Assembly: GCF_008973665.1 (NCBI RefSeq)
Contig: NZ_WACP01000003.1
Coordinates: 280,794 to 344,793 of the forward strand
Length of the DNA stretch: 64,000 bases
From: Paenibacillus tengchongensis
GTDB taxonomy: Bacteria > Bacillota > Bacilli > Paenibacillales > Paenibacillaceae
Direction of reading: 5' to 3'
The position numbers were made by a program, and so were the translations under genes. The notes beneath the pieces are model-generated. The model did not search any database, was not told the origin of the DNA, and saw only the letters and a program-made list of their open reading frames with translations. Below, in pieces: positions 52,543 through 62,500 of the stretch; position 1 is the first letter of the stretch, and every line of letters begins with the position of its first letter.

Positions 52543-52594
52543 AGAGCAGGAAACAATTACGTCTTAAGGCGTTAATTGTTTCCTGCTCTTTCTT
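52543..52594 (+). terminator. Intrinsic terminator after the hub gene
   Basis: A perfect 16-bp stem (GAGCAGGAAACAATTA and its complement at 52573-52588) followed by TTTCTT. Confidence 0.88.
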
Positions 52595-52622
52595 ATAATG
52601 CAATGGAAGTGAGGTGGAGCCT

Positions 52623-53048
52623 ATGGCGATCGGCAATAATTTTATCAATACCAATGAAGTCTATCCAATCATAGATCTGATCCGCAGGGAAATGCAAAAG
52701 CAGGGCCTGTATACAGGGAACGGCAGCGATCTCAGTGTTATCGACCGTATCCTGCCCGACCCGAGTGTGGTCAGTGTAAATGCTTTGCGAGAACTGCCAG
52801 CATATCCCGCTCTGGTCACTCGGATGATATACACCTACGACAACGGGACGATTGAAAAGCTAACGCTGGAGAGAGACGACAACCTCATTGTGGAGGGGTT
52901 TCTTATCGAAATCGAGCAAAGAACCCTGGTCAATGAGCAGATGGAAGCGGAGTCCGGAATCACCGCCTTCTCTACCGTTCATGGAACCATTATTCGCGAA
53001 GACGGACTGTTTAAAAATCTTGAACTGAACTATACAAGGGCGGTGTAA
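52623..53048 (+). CDS. Hypothetical tail-locus protein, 141 residues
   Basis: A small protein with an N-terminal helical part (NEVYPIIDLIRREMQKQGLY) and a beta-rich end (MIYTYDNGTIEKLTLERDDNLIVEGFLIEIE). The ATG at 52623 follows GAGGTGG at a good distance; the GTG at 52614 overlaps that site. It lies between the hub and the large structural paralogues on the same strand and is 2 bp from the next gene. No family recognised; a minor tail or baseplate component is likely from place alone. Confidence 0.6.
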   Translation: MAIGNNFINTNEVYPIIDLIRREMQKQGLYTGNGSDLSVIDRILPDPSVVSVNALRELPAYPALVTRMIYTYDNGTIEKLTLERDDNLIVEGFLIEIEQRTLVNEQMEAESGITAFSTVHGTIIREDGLFKNLELNYTRAV

Positions 53049-53050
53049 AC

Positions 53051-53437
53051 ATGTCGAGTGGTGCGAACTTCGCCAGTTATCTTGTCGGCGGGCGGCTGGA
53101 TCCGCCCTTTATGCCCACCAAGACAGCTCCCTTTATTCAAGGCGATATTCTGGAATCCAAAGGAATGGGAAAGGTGGAAAGCAGGCTTGCCGCTCCGGGG
53201 GATTGCGAGCTGTTGTCGGTCGCCGTAGGTGTATCGTACTACGAGCCCAGAGATTATTGGAATCTGTATGTCGGAAACCGGCTGGTGTGCCAGCGGATTT
53301 ACACCAAGGATGTGCCGGAAGGGATGTATCTGACGGCGGTGATTCCGGTGAAGTCGGGGGAGCAGTTTCATATCGAATTCTTCAATGAAGGCGGCAAGCA
53401 GAAATTCATTTGGGTGAACTATCAAATGCTGAGATAG
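53051..53437 (+). CDS. Hypothetical tail-locus protein, 128 residues
   Basis: Beta-rich and compact (SRLAAPGDCELLSVAVGVSYYEP; GMYLTAVIPVKSGEQFHIEFF), which suggests a jelly-roll or similar fold, as in small tail-tip or head-decoration proteins. It starts right after the previous stop and is followed by the first large paralogue after AAAGGAGGT. No signature residues or family recognised. Confidence 0.6.
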   Translation: MSSGANFASYLVGGRLDPPFMPTKTAPFIQGDILESKGMGKVESRLAAPGDCELLSVAVGVSYYEPRDYWNLYVGNRLVCQRIYTKDVPEGMYLTAVIPVKSGEQFHIEFFNEGGKQKFIWVNYQMLR

Positions 53438-53456
53438 AAAGGAGGTGAATTCATCT

Positions 53457-56138
53457 ATGGCCGATACTTCGTACCAGCCCACACCGTGGCTGGAGACGAT
53501 GCTGAACGAAGAACATCTGCTGACGGGACTGGCAGGAATCTGTACCAGCAACGGATGGACAGAGCTGGCCTCATTTACCAAGGTCACCTTTTTGAATAAG
53601 CTGATCAAGCCTACCATCAAGAGGTTCTATCTGCCTCTGGCGCATCCGGAGATAGAACTCCCCGCGCTCCTGTATGACGATTATTACGTTTACCTGGACG
53701 GGGAGCCCTGCCCGTCATCCTATTACCAAGTTACGGAGAATGCTGACGGGACCCGCACTTTACTCTTTGAACCCGGAGTAACCGGGATGGCAGCCGTCTA
53801 CTACAGCGATGTGCAGGGCACAGCCGAATTCGATTTCTATGTGGCTAAGCACAGCATTGTGCGGAACGCTTCCGGACATTTGTTCGGAATGGCGCAGCTT
53901 GCTCATCTGCACGAGCAAATTGCGGATACCGGATGTAAAGTGCCGTTTGCGATTATCGATCCCGATCGGCTATACGGTACCAGACTTGCCCCGCAGGACA
54001 GCGGGATGTTCTCGCGGGTGGTGCAAAAAGCTGAGGAGGACTGGCTGTACGAAGGGCATACGCTTTATTTTTATCAGCTGGAAAAATGGATCGGCAATGG
54101 AATCCGAGACGGGCTGATGATTACCGGCTGGGATAACGACACGGATGGTGCGCTCAAACGGTTGGCGCTGGATGCGGAAATTCAGAGCACGATGTGGGAC
54201 CTTGATCAAAATACGCAGGCGCTGCAATTTAAGGTGACCGATAAATACCAGCAAATGTACCAGTCGCCGATCGTCATCTCCCATACCCGTATTCCGCAGC
54301 TGGAGTATGTGGACAAACTCGCCATGGCCGATGTAAAGCATACCAACTGGTGGAGCGACAGCAAGGTATTTGTAAAGGGCTTCGTTGACGGCAGGTCATT
54401 GATGCTGATCCTGATGGCGGATGCCGCTCCGGTCTGGGACAGAAATGCTGTGCCGGCCATCCCGCTATACATGGGCGATTTCGAAACGGGCGAGGGACAT
54501 TCAGAATCCTCCGACCGGGAGCTTGTTTTCGAGTTCTACAAGACCGAGAAGAAAACTTCAACCATCATTACGAGCAGTCCTATGGTCAATAAAGGTTCGT
54601 ACGTAAAGCTCTGGCTGATGGGCGATGTCGACGGGGACCTGCCGGATGAAGCAGTAACTGTCACCATTGCCGGACAGAACATCGGCAGCTTCACGACGGG
54701 TAGAGCAGACGAGCCGGAGGACAGCAAAAGCAAGGCCCATTACTTGGGCCAATTCGATATCACCAATATTGAAGGGAAGAATTCGGTTGTCATTGAAGCC
54801 CGGAGCGGGTCGGGTGTCAGTGGCTATGCGCCGGTCGCGGCCAGAATGTGGCTCGATGTCCACATCGAAACAGACAAGCAGGCGGAGGGCGCACCAGCGG
54901 CGCTGTTCTCCGGCTCGGCGCTCAGTAGCGGGCGGGCCGATGCCGAGCGTGCGCTGCAGGCGTCCGGCAGCTTCGATTATGACGATGCCGGAGAACGCCA
55001 GGAGCTGCTGCTGCCCATGATGAAGGACTATGTCCATTATCCAAGCAACGGTATTGATTCGGTGATGGTGAAACGCACCAAATACGGAGCGAGGTATCAA
55101 GCCCACTATATTGCCTGGGCCGTACCTTCGAACAGTATGCCGCCGGTCAGGGAAAACGCTGCCGGAAGCAAGCATCCGCGGGCCTGGACCAGCTATGCGA
55201 ATGATGCCTATAAATATCAGTTTAACCCCTCCCGGTACAGTGACAAGGCGCACTCTTCCCGGGCAACGCTGATCCATCCTGAAGACGGCAAATACGGTAC
55301 GCTGCGAAATGTTATTCTTGTCCCGCCTCTTACTATAATGAATGGGGATGAGTTGAAGGCATCCAAAGACAGCTGCGCCGATGATGAAAACGACCGGTAC
55401 GATGTATATTCCTACTATTTGGTGGAAGGCATTTCCCCGCTGACGAAAAGACCGGCCACAGCGTTCAGGCCTGCGGGGCTGGGGATATTGAAAGAGGGCT
55501 ACCTATTGCCGGAAATCCCTCCGCCACCACCGGAGCCACCGGGTATGACGGCATCTGTCAGCCCTTCATACGCTACGGTCACCGAAGGTGACAGCGTTAA
55601 GTTCACCTCGGATTACAGCAGGCATTCCCCGCTGACTAACTTTACCTGGGAAGCTTCAAGCGATGTAAACCGGGGACTGTATTCAGCCGGTGCAGCTTCC
55701 TTTATCTTCAAAGCAGCCGGCAGATACACCGTAACGTTTACTGTATGGAATGAGCTCGGCCAGAAGGCTTCCGCATCGGCAACGATTGTTGTGAATCCCA
55801 AGCCGGTTCCGCCGCCGCCGCCCGTCCCGCCGCCAAGCAATTCCATTCAGTGCGGGAGGAATACGCAATCCGGCGGAGGCTCCCTTACCGAAAACGAGCA
55901 TGAGATGGGAGCAGCAAGAGGCACGGTCAAACTGACCTACAACATGAATTCCGCGCCTGACCGGCTGGATGTGTATTATCAGAATCAGCTGCTCGCCAGC
56001 ACCAACAAAGAAGTGGCCGGATCCGGCACTCTTACTTTCAGCTACAACCCGGTTGGCGGTATCACGCAGATCAAGGTGGTTGTCACCTCCACTGCGAATT
56101 CGACCCAATGGGATTACCTGGTGAATTGCCCTGTATAA
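53457..56138 (+). CDS. Large structural protein 1 with PKD domain (paralogue family)
   Basis: An 893-residue protein. Its N-terminal and middle parts match the next two genes: a middle motif NWWSDSKVFVKGF with AVPAIPLYMGDF, and a late module (about 524-684) with KYGARYQAHYIAW, FNPSRYSDKAH, LIHPEDGKYGTL, YYLVEGISPLTKRP and FRPAGLGIL. Unique additions are a Pro-rich linker (PPPPPEPPG), a PKD-type beta-sandwich (about 695-780, with FTWEASSDVNRGLYSA), a second Pro linker (PPPPPVPPP) and a C-terminal beta domain. ATG at 53457 because AAAGGAGGT is ten bases upstream; the GTG at 53445 lies in that site. Likely a tail-tip or fibre protein. Confidence 0.65.
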   Translation: MADTSYQPTPWLETMLNEEHLLTGLAGICTSNGWTELASFTKVTFLNKLIKPTIKRFYLPLAHPEIELPALLYDDYYVYLDGEPCPSSYYQVTENADGTRTLLFEPGVTGMAAVYYSDVQGTAEFDFYVAKHSIVRNASGHLFGMAQLAHLHEQIADTGCKVPFAIIDPDRLYGTRLAPQDSGMFSRVVQKAEEDWLYEGHTLYFYQLEKWIGNGIRDGLMITGWDNDTDGALKRLALDAEIQSTMWDLDQNTQALQFKVTDKYQQMYQSPIVISHTRIPQLEYVDKLAMADVKHTNWWSDSKVFVKGFVDGRSLMLILMADAAPVWDRNAVPAIPLYMGDFETGEGHSESSDRELVFEFYKTEKKTSTIITSSPMVNKGSYVKLWLMGDVDGDLPDEAVTVTIAGQNIGSFTTGRADEPEDSKSKAHYLGQFDITNIEGKNSVVIEARSGSGVSGYAPVAARMWLDVHIETDKQAEGAPAALFSGSALSSGRADAERALQASGSFDYDDAGERQELLLPMMKDYVHYPSNGIDSVMVKRTKYGARYQAHYIAWAVPSNSMPPVRENAAGSKHPRAWTSYANDAYKYQFNPSRYSDKAHSSRATLIHPEDGKYGTLRNVILVPPLTIMNGDELKASKDSCADDENDRYDVYSYYLVEGISPLTKRPATAFRPAGLGILKEGYLLPEIPPPPPEPPGMTASVSPSYATVTEGDSVKFTSDYSRHSPLTNFTWEASSDVNRGLYSAGAASFIFKAAGRYTVTFTVWNELGQKASASATIVVNPKPVPPPPPVPPPSNSIQCGRNTQSGGGSLTENEHEMGAARGTVKLTYNMNSAPDRLDVYYQNQLLASTNKEVAGSGTLTFSYNPVGGITQIKVVVTSTANSTQWDYLVNCPV

Positions 56139-56183
56139 TTCAGGCTTTCAAATATAAATGCACCATTTAAAGGAGTGTTTTAT

Positions 56184-57602
56184 ATGCCGTTTATCGACAC
56201 AACGCCTGCATCGTTTACCCACAAGGTGACGGAGAACGATCTGCAACCCCGGCTGGGCGATTTGCTGCAAACCGCGGGATGGACCGTAGCAGCCAACTTT
56301 AAGAAGATCGTGCTGGATGCAGAATTGTTAAAATCCGGCGCCGGCAGTTCCGGCAATCTTTCTTATCCGATCACTGTAGCCGAGCATTTTATTTACGCCA
56401 ATAAACTGGGTCATATGTTCGGCGTGGCCATCACCGGCCGCTGGAGTATGAAGTACGCCGATTTCGAAGTCAAACCGACGACCCAGAATCTGGAGTCATT
56501 CGGCGACTCCATGACCAAGCTGTTTCACCGGTACCGCAGTCCGCAAACGCTGTATGTCTACATTGTCGAGAAGCTCAACGGCCTGGCGCCGAACGGCAAG
56601 GACATTGTCCTGGCCTGGAAGGAGACCGGCGAAGCGGAACAGCTCCGGGCTGCGGTGGACATTGAAGTGGAAAGCTCTGTCTGGAAGGCGAACTCTTCTT
56701 CCGGGAACCCGACGTTTACGATTGACAAGGCAGATGGCACAAGAATGCAGTCGCCGATTATGCAGGCCGGTCTGCGTGCCAATTTTATGGAACAGTACTT
56801 CGACAGCACAGTCAATTCCACCGTTCAGTATACGAACTGGTGGCCTGATTCCGAAATCTCGATCCGGGGAACGTTGAGCGAGGATACACTCTTCTTCATC
56901 CTGCAGGCGGATAATGTGCCTGCACCTGAAGGAAACCTTGTTCCGATTATCCCGCTGTACTTCGGTAAGCTGGATGCAGTGGAAGAGGGGGATGACGCTT
57001 ATGCACTGTTCGCCGGCACCGTGCCCCTGAAGAATACGGCCAAAGAGGTTGCGGAGTATGACTATGATAATACAGCCGACCGGCAGCCCAATATTATGCC
57101 GATCTTAAAGACCTATCCGTCATTCCCGGCCAACGGTCTGGACAATGTCATGATTCACCGCTCCAAGCTGGGCGCACGTTACCAGGCGCATTATCTGTCC
57201 TGGAATTCGCCTGCAAATGCGATGCCGCCTGCCCGCACCTCGGCCGACGGAAAACGGGATTACCCGCGGGCCTGGAATAATGCCGAGAATCCGTTGTACA
57301 AATATAATTTCAACCCTTCCCGCTACAGCGGCAAGGTTCACACTTCCAAGGTCTATGTGGTACATCCCGAGGAAGGTGTGCGCGGTTCGCTTAAGGATGC
57401 TGTCGCTCTGTCTGCCTTCTCGTTCAATGCGAATAAGCTGCGCATCAAAAAGAATGAATGTCCCGATGAGTTTGACGTTTACCGCTATTTCCTGGTGGAA
57501 GGCGTATCGCCGCTGACGAAGAAGCCGGGAACCCAATTCCGGCCGGCAGGAATCGGTTTATTCCTGAATACGGTCGATAAAGAAGGCAACGAAGTATCCT
57601 GA
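56184..57602 (+). CDS. Large structural protein 2 (paralogue family)
   Basis: A 472-residue protein, the shortest and plainest of the three paralogues. It opens with a helical part (RLGDLLQTAGWTVAANFKKIVL). It shares NWWPDSEISIRG, VPIIPLYFGKLD, KLGARYQAHYLSW, FNPSRYSGKVHTSK, VVHPEEGVRGSL, YFLVEGVSPLTKKP and FRPAGIGLF with protein 1. The ATG at 56184 has AAAGGAG upstream; the TTG-type start at 56175 overlaps it. No known family recognised. Several copies with different added domains suggest related positions at the tail tip. Confidence 0.65.
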   Translation: MPFIDTTPASFTHKVTENDLQPRLGDLLQTAGWTVAANFKKIVLDAELLKSGAGSSGNLSYPITVAEHFIYANKLGHMFGVAITGRWSMKYADFEVKPTTQNLESFGDSMTKLFHRYRSPQTLYVYIVEKLNGLAPNGKDIVLAWKETGEAEQLRAAVDIEVESSVWKANSSSGNPTFTIDKADGTRMQSPIMQAGLRANFMEQYFDSTVNSTVQYTNWWPDSEISIRGTLSEDTLFFILQADNVPAPEGNLVPIIPLYFGKLDAVEEGDDAYALFAGTVPLKNTAKEVAEYDYDNTADRQPNIMPILKTYPSFPANGLDNVMIHRSKLGARYQAHYLSWNSPANAMPPARTSADGKRDYPRAWNNAENPLYKYNFNPSRYSGKVHTSKVYVVHPEEGVRGSLKDAVALSAFSFNANKLRIKKNECPDEFDVYRYFLVEGVSPLTKKPGTQFRPAGIGLFLNTVDKEGNEVS

Positions 57603-57657
57603 TTCCCGCTGCCGCCCGGCGAAATCCAGAACATAACTATAGAAGAGGTGAATGACC

Positions 57658-59493
57658 GTGACATGGTTTGATGCAGATTCCACAATCCAGCTGTTTCCGC
57701 AAGATTTGGAGAAAAGATTTAATGATAACGGTTGGGCAACTTATATTAAATATCGTGCCGCTACCGGAGATTCAAAAAGTGCCAGCACCAAATTTGCTGA
57801 TGTACGCCTGTTCCGCTCTACCGGAACGGATGGACAGATCCGTAATTTCGGGATGGTCTACGGGTACGGCGGAGTGATCCGTCAACCGGGGGAAATGGAT
57901 TTTGTCTCCCAGAACTCTGTACTGGGCAAAGCCAAGCTGGTAGAAGGATCGAATACGAAATATCAGATTCTGGTATATCCGATTGAAGCCGATTCGGAGA
58001 TCATTTATAAGAATGGTGTGCTGCTTGCCAAATCGGAATATACAGTCGATCCCGCAGCCGGAACATTTACGCTGAAGACAGCACCGCAGGCAGCGGATCA
58101 ATTCACCGTTTCCTATGCACCTGCCCCGAATGCCCCGAGCATGCCTAAACGCCTCTTCTTCTTCACCTTCGATGATGTGCGTTCCGAAAAAATCGTGGAA
58201 GCCGTAAGCGGCGGGGTAAAAGCAGGCGATCCTGAATCCATCCTGCCTGATGGTGATGGCACGAGACGGATTTTTACAATCCCGACTGCCTCAACCATCA
58301 AGGCCGGCTCCATCCGTCTGTATATCAATCAGGTGGAGATTTCAACCGAACACTATACGGTAGATTATACGGCCAACACCATCACGATTGCGAATACCAG
58401 ACCCGCACCGGATGCGGGGGCTGAGCTGTACGTTTCGTACACGCGGATTCTGGCGGGAACCGGCACATCAACACTGAATTTCGGCGATATTCTGTCCAGA
58501 AGCTTCGACCCGGGAGACGCGAAAAGTATGATGAACGCGGTGTACTCCTGCATGTATTATATTTACCCGTCGCTTCCGACCGCCTTGTCCTTTACGCCGC
58601 TGGATAATTTCGACCGGGGCTGGCAAAGGGACAGCACCATGTACTATTGGGGGAATTTCACCAAGGACCGGATTGTCATGTTCCTCCGTCCGGACCCGAC
58701 GGCAGGCGCGGAGAATACGTACTACGCTCCGCTCTATATCGGAAGAATGTCCACGGTAGGAAAGGCACCGCGCAAGAATCATGTCATTTTCTCCGGCTGC
58801 CGGACCAAAGACGAGATTGCCTGGTCCAAGGATATGAAGCTTGGAGCGACTTATGTGGATTACGGCAATCATACGTCCAACGGCAACAGCTCCGTGCAGC
58901 TCCAACAATCGATTGGCGGCACATATTACCAGCAGCATTATCTGGCTTTTATTACCCACGACAAGATGGTGGACGGAGGCGAATCGAAATTCAATCCTTC
59001 CGCATACAGCGGTAAATATCATATTTCACCGATGTATGTAGTCCATCCGAATGACGGTTTTGTCGGCAGACTGGATGAAATTTACGCGGTGCATCCTAAA
59101 AACATCTCACAGCTGGATGAATTGGAAGTGGTGGAGACTGCGACAGGCGAAGACCTGGGCAAGGGTGATGGAAACAATGCGGTATTCCATCTGTACCACC
59201 AGCCTTCGCTGAAGGATGACGGTACACCGTTTAATCTGACCGTAAAAGTTGCCTGTGCGGAGCAAGTCCTCGGTACAGATTACACCATTGATTATGTAAC
59301 CAAGACCATTACGTTCTTGAGCGGGAAAATTCCCGCAGCAGAGGCTGAAATTACTGCAACGTATGAATATAAGCAAATTTACCGCTATACACTGGCCGAT
59401 ACGCCGGTAAGTCCATTGACGCTGGCAACCATCAGTCCATTTGCGCCGATCGGACTCGGTATTCTGAAAGAGACACTTGTGAAAAACAGCTAA
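57658..59493 (+). CDS. Large structural protein 3 with three inserted beta-repeats (paralogue family)
   Basis: A 611-residue paralogue of the two genes before it, sharing TYYAPLYIGRM, YYQQHYLAFI, FNPSAYSGKYHIS, YVVHPNDGFVGRL and PIGLGILKE. It carries three related beta-sandwich inserts: VLLAKSEYTVDPAAGTFTLK, VEISTEHYTVDYTANTITIA and VLGTDYTIDYVTKTITFLSG, each ending in a strand like ITVSY. The GTG at 57658 is chosen because GAGGTG lies seven bases upstream; an ATG two codons earlier is too close to it. Probably a tail-tip or fibre component. Confidence 0.65.
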   Translation: MTWFDADSTIQLFPQDLEKRFNDNGWATYIKYRAATGDSKSASTKFADVRLFRSTGTDGQIRNFGMVYGYGGVIRQPGEMDFVSQNSVLGKAKLVEGSNTKYQILVYPIEADSEIIYKNGVLLAKSEYTVDPAAGTFTLKTAPQAADQFTVSYAPAPNAPSMPKRLFFFTFDDVRSEKIVEAVSGGVKAGDPESILPDGDGTRRIFTIPTASTIKAGSIRLYINQVEISTEHYTVDYTANTITIANTRPAPDAGAELYVSYTRILAGTGTSTLNFGDILSRSFDPGDAKSMMNAVYSCMYYIYPSLPTALSFTPLDNFDRGWQRDSTMYYWGNFTKDRIVMFLRPDPTAGAENTYYAPLYIGRMSTVGKAPRKNHVIFSGCRTKDEIAWSKDMKLGATYVDYGNHTSNGNSSVQLQQSIGGTYYQQHYLAFITHDKMVDGGESKFNPSAYSGKYHISPMYVVHPNDGFVGRLDEIYAVHPKNISQLDELEVVETATGEDLGKGDGNNAVFHLYHQPSLKDDGTPFNLTVKVACAEQVLGTDYTIDYVTKTITFLSGKIPAAEAEITATYEYKQIYRYTLADTPVSPLTLATISPFAPIGLGILKETLVKNS

Positions 59494-59511
59494 TCCAAAG
59501 GGGGTGGCGGT

Positions 59512-62500
59512 GTGCTGAACGGTAATAAATCTTACCTTCTCAGCTTCACCGCCCTTTTTTCTAAAAAGGGCTATGAACTGGCGCTGGGCGTTGACACGCA
59601 GTTTGAGGATGTTCGGGATACGCGTTACCATCTGACCGCACCCGCCTTCAGCACCTACCGGACATTGATTCTGCAAGAGTCAAAGCATGCGCGCAAATCC
59701 CCTTATCTGGCGTCCAGCCTGTTTGGCTATGGAATGAAGGAGGCGTCAAATGAGATGGAGCTGGATTCCCTGCTGGTGCAAAACACCTACGCCCAAGTGG
59801 TTTCTTATTTATCCAGCGTACAGGAACATTTAAGCGGAGATTCCATACAGGTTACCACCGGCCCCTTCATTTCACCGCTGTATGCGCATAAAAAACAGGC
59901 CGAGGCGGAAACCGTACGGCGATGGACCGCTGCTCAGCAGCAAGCTGGAGATACAGGCTTTCAAGAGGCTGTTCCGGGGTGGAAGGCTGTTCATGAGACT
60001 GTGCTGCACAAGCTCTCCGGGTATACTTTGCACCCTGTACAGCTATGGATGGACGGACAGATTCAGGCTGGCATTTCGCTTGAAGCCGCGCACGGAAATT
60101 ATGAAACCGGCGAATCTATCCTGACGGGGGAACCATATGGATTTCTGCCGGCAGAAAGCGTGTCAAGAATCATGGATATTCCCGAATCCCCGCATGGTCT
60201 GGTGATTACAGACCGTTATGAAGCCGAGATACTCCCGCTCACGGATGCGGAGAACCGCCTGGAACGCATCGGACTGTTCCAGGAATTCAGTGCGGCTTGG
60301 AATACGTCTACAGATTTTGCCGGCGAAGTGATGTTGTGGGAAGGTTATGAAATCGCGGGACAGGGCACAGGAGAAGAGGATCTGATATCAAGTGAACATG
60401 CTCCGGGTATATCTGCATCTTCTTTCTTTCTCCTGGCGGGTCATCCATTTAAGGACGGCTGGCAGGAGCAGCTTCAAGACATACTTCACCGTGACGAACT
60501 GGAGGGTGAACAGGTTCTTTTTGGGGATGAAGCTTATATTGCGGTGTCTGGACATCCGTTGGAGAAATACGTACATTCCCTTAAGTCAACGGACATTGAA
60601 GATGCGTCGAACGGACAATTTACCGGATCCGGCAGTATGGCATACCGTGCAGATGAGCCCTTAACATTTACTGCCCCTGAACCAGCAGCCGGAGCTATGC
60701 CTTTGATCAGCGAATGGATGGGTCACCGTTATGATCCCCAATATGAGATTTATATCACGGAGCTGCAGCCCGGTCTTCATGCCGCAATGCCCCTTAGTGA
60801 ACTGGAGCAGTTCAAGGAAGCCGGGGGCCAAGACCGGATAGATGTGCATCATCTTTCAGAGCCGGGTCATGCGGAACCTGTTACTGCCACGGGATACGCA
60901 TCTGTAAATATATCCGCAGAGACCATCAAAGGCTTGGTTTATGCCGCACCTGAAGTATTTAAAATGATGAGGCTGATTGAAATCATGCACGGGCAGCAGG
61001 TTCTGGACCTGATTGAAGCAGAGATTGACAATATCGTACACCATACACTCAGAGAACGTGTGTCTGATGCAACTGCCGCGGTTTCCGATGCGGTAAAAGA
61101 CAAGCTGCATTATGCGCTCCAAAGCTATAAAGTGGAGGGTGATCATGCGGAGACTGTGGAAGCGGATCATACGGCGGAAGGCAGCAGAAATGAATGGACA
61201 GCCGCAAACGGGGAAGCACATGGCATCCATAGGGAAGAAACAGCGGATGCTGCGGCTGTTCCGTATAAGGCGGATGCCGCGTCCGGTTTATCGGATGGGC
61301 AGTTTGGAGCGGAAGAAGAGAGTGAGGGCTCCGGGTTTACGGAGACGATTCCAGGCTGCAGTGTGGAATCAGCTGCCGATACAGCCACCCAGCCGTATCT
61401 TGCCGGTGTTGACGCCAGCCATAGCGGCTCCAGTGCCGCGCTGAACGATAACAGCCATGATGCTCAGGCAGAAGATGCCGCAGAAACGGAGCTTCGCAGA
61501 GATGCTTATGTATGGCATGTTAACGTCGCCGGATTGAATACGGCTGAGGGAGAAAACACTGACTACGCTCAGGCTGACGCTCTCGACCAAGCGGAAGCGA
61601 TTCGTTCCAAGCCGGTTCTTACAGGCATTCAGAGTGAAGCTGATTATACCGAATCGTTACCAAGTATCCCAAGTTATATTATCGAAGGAGCACGCGGCGA
61701 GGACACGGATGCCGGCAGATCTGAACACCTGGAGACTATACCGGCAGCAGAAATGGGCGTAGCTCAGCAACGGGAAGCTGAGTCAGAGATTGAGCGTCTT
61801 GTGAAATCATTCAGCATAGATTATTCAGACACCGCCATAGTTGGAGATTCGGCCGCAGACCTGCATAAGGATATCACAGAGGAACGCGTCGTCCAAGCTA
61901 ATGGCTACGCTGCAGAAGGCTTGACCGTCGAATGGAGCGAAGCGGGTACTGAAAGTGCGGATGCCGGAAACGCATTGCACACAAGCGGAGGCACAGCCTC
62001 AGATCAGGAGGCGGATCGCAGCATTACCGCAGGTGCAAACCGATACGGCACAAGGGAGGCCGATGCTGCAGATCCGCTTCGGGCAGAACGAAACCATGCT
62101 GCTGAGGCAGAGCTTACTAAGCAATTGGCCCAGGCTTTGAATAGGGCTGCCGAAACCGCTGTTCAGGAGGCAGTGAAAGCCGGAGCACACAGCAAAGCAA
62201 CGGGACAAATCTTCGAATCCGTTGAGGCAGGACCGGCATTTATACAAGAAGCCGTCACCGAGTATGGAGCGGAAAGCCGGAGCGATACCCGCTATGAAGC
62301 TGAAGAAGTCTCTTATACGGCTATGCAGCTGCAGGATACGGCGGATAGCCTGCTGCAGAATGCAAGCAGAACTAGCGGTGAGATCGCCCATGACGGGATG
62401 AGGTTAAACGGGGAACAGCCTGCAGATTTACAGATTCCCGAAATTCAGGGCAGAAACGGACAGAGGCTGGTCCAAGCTGTACCCGCGCATGAACCGGAAG

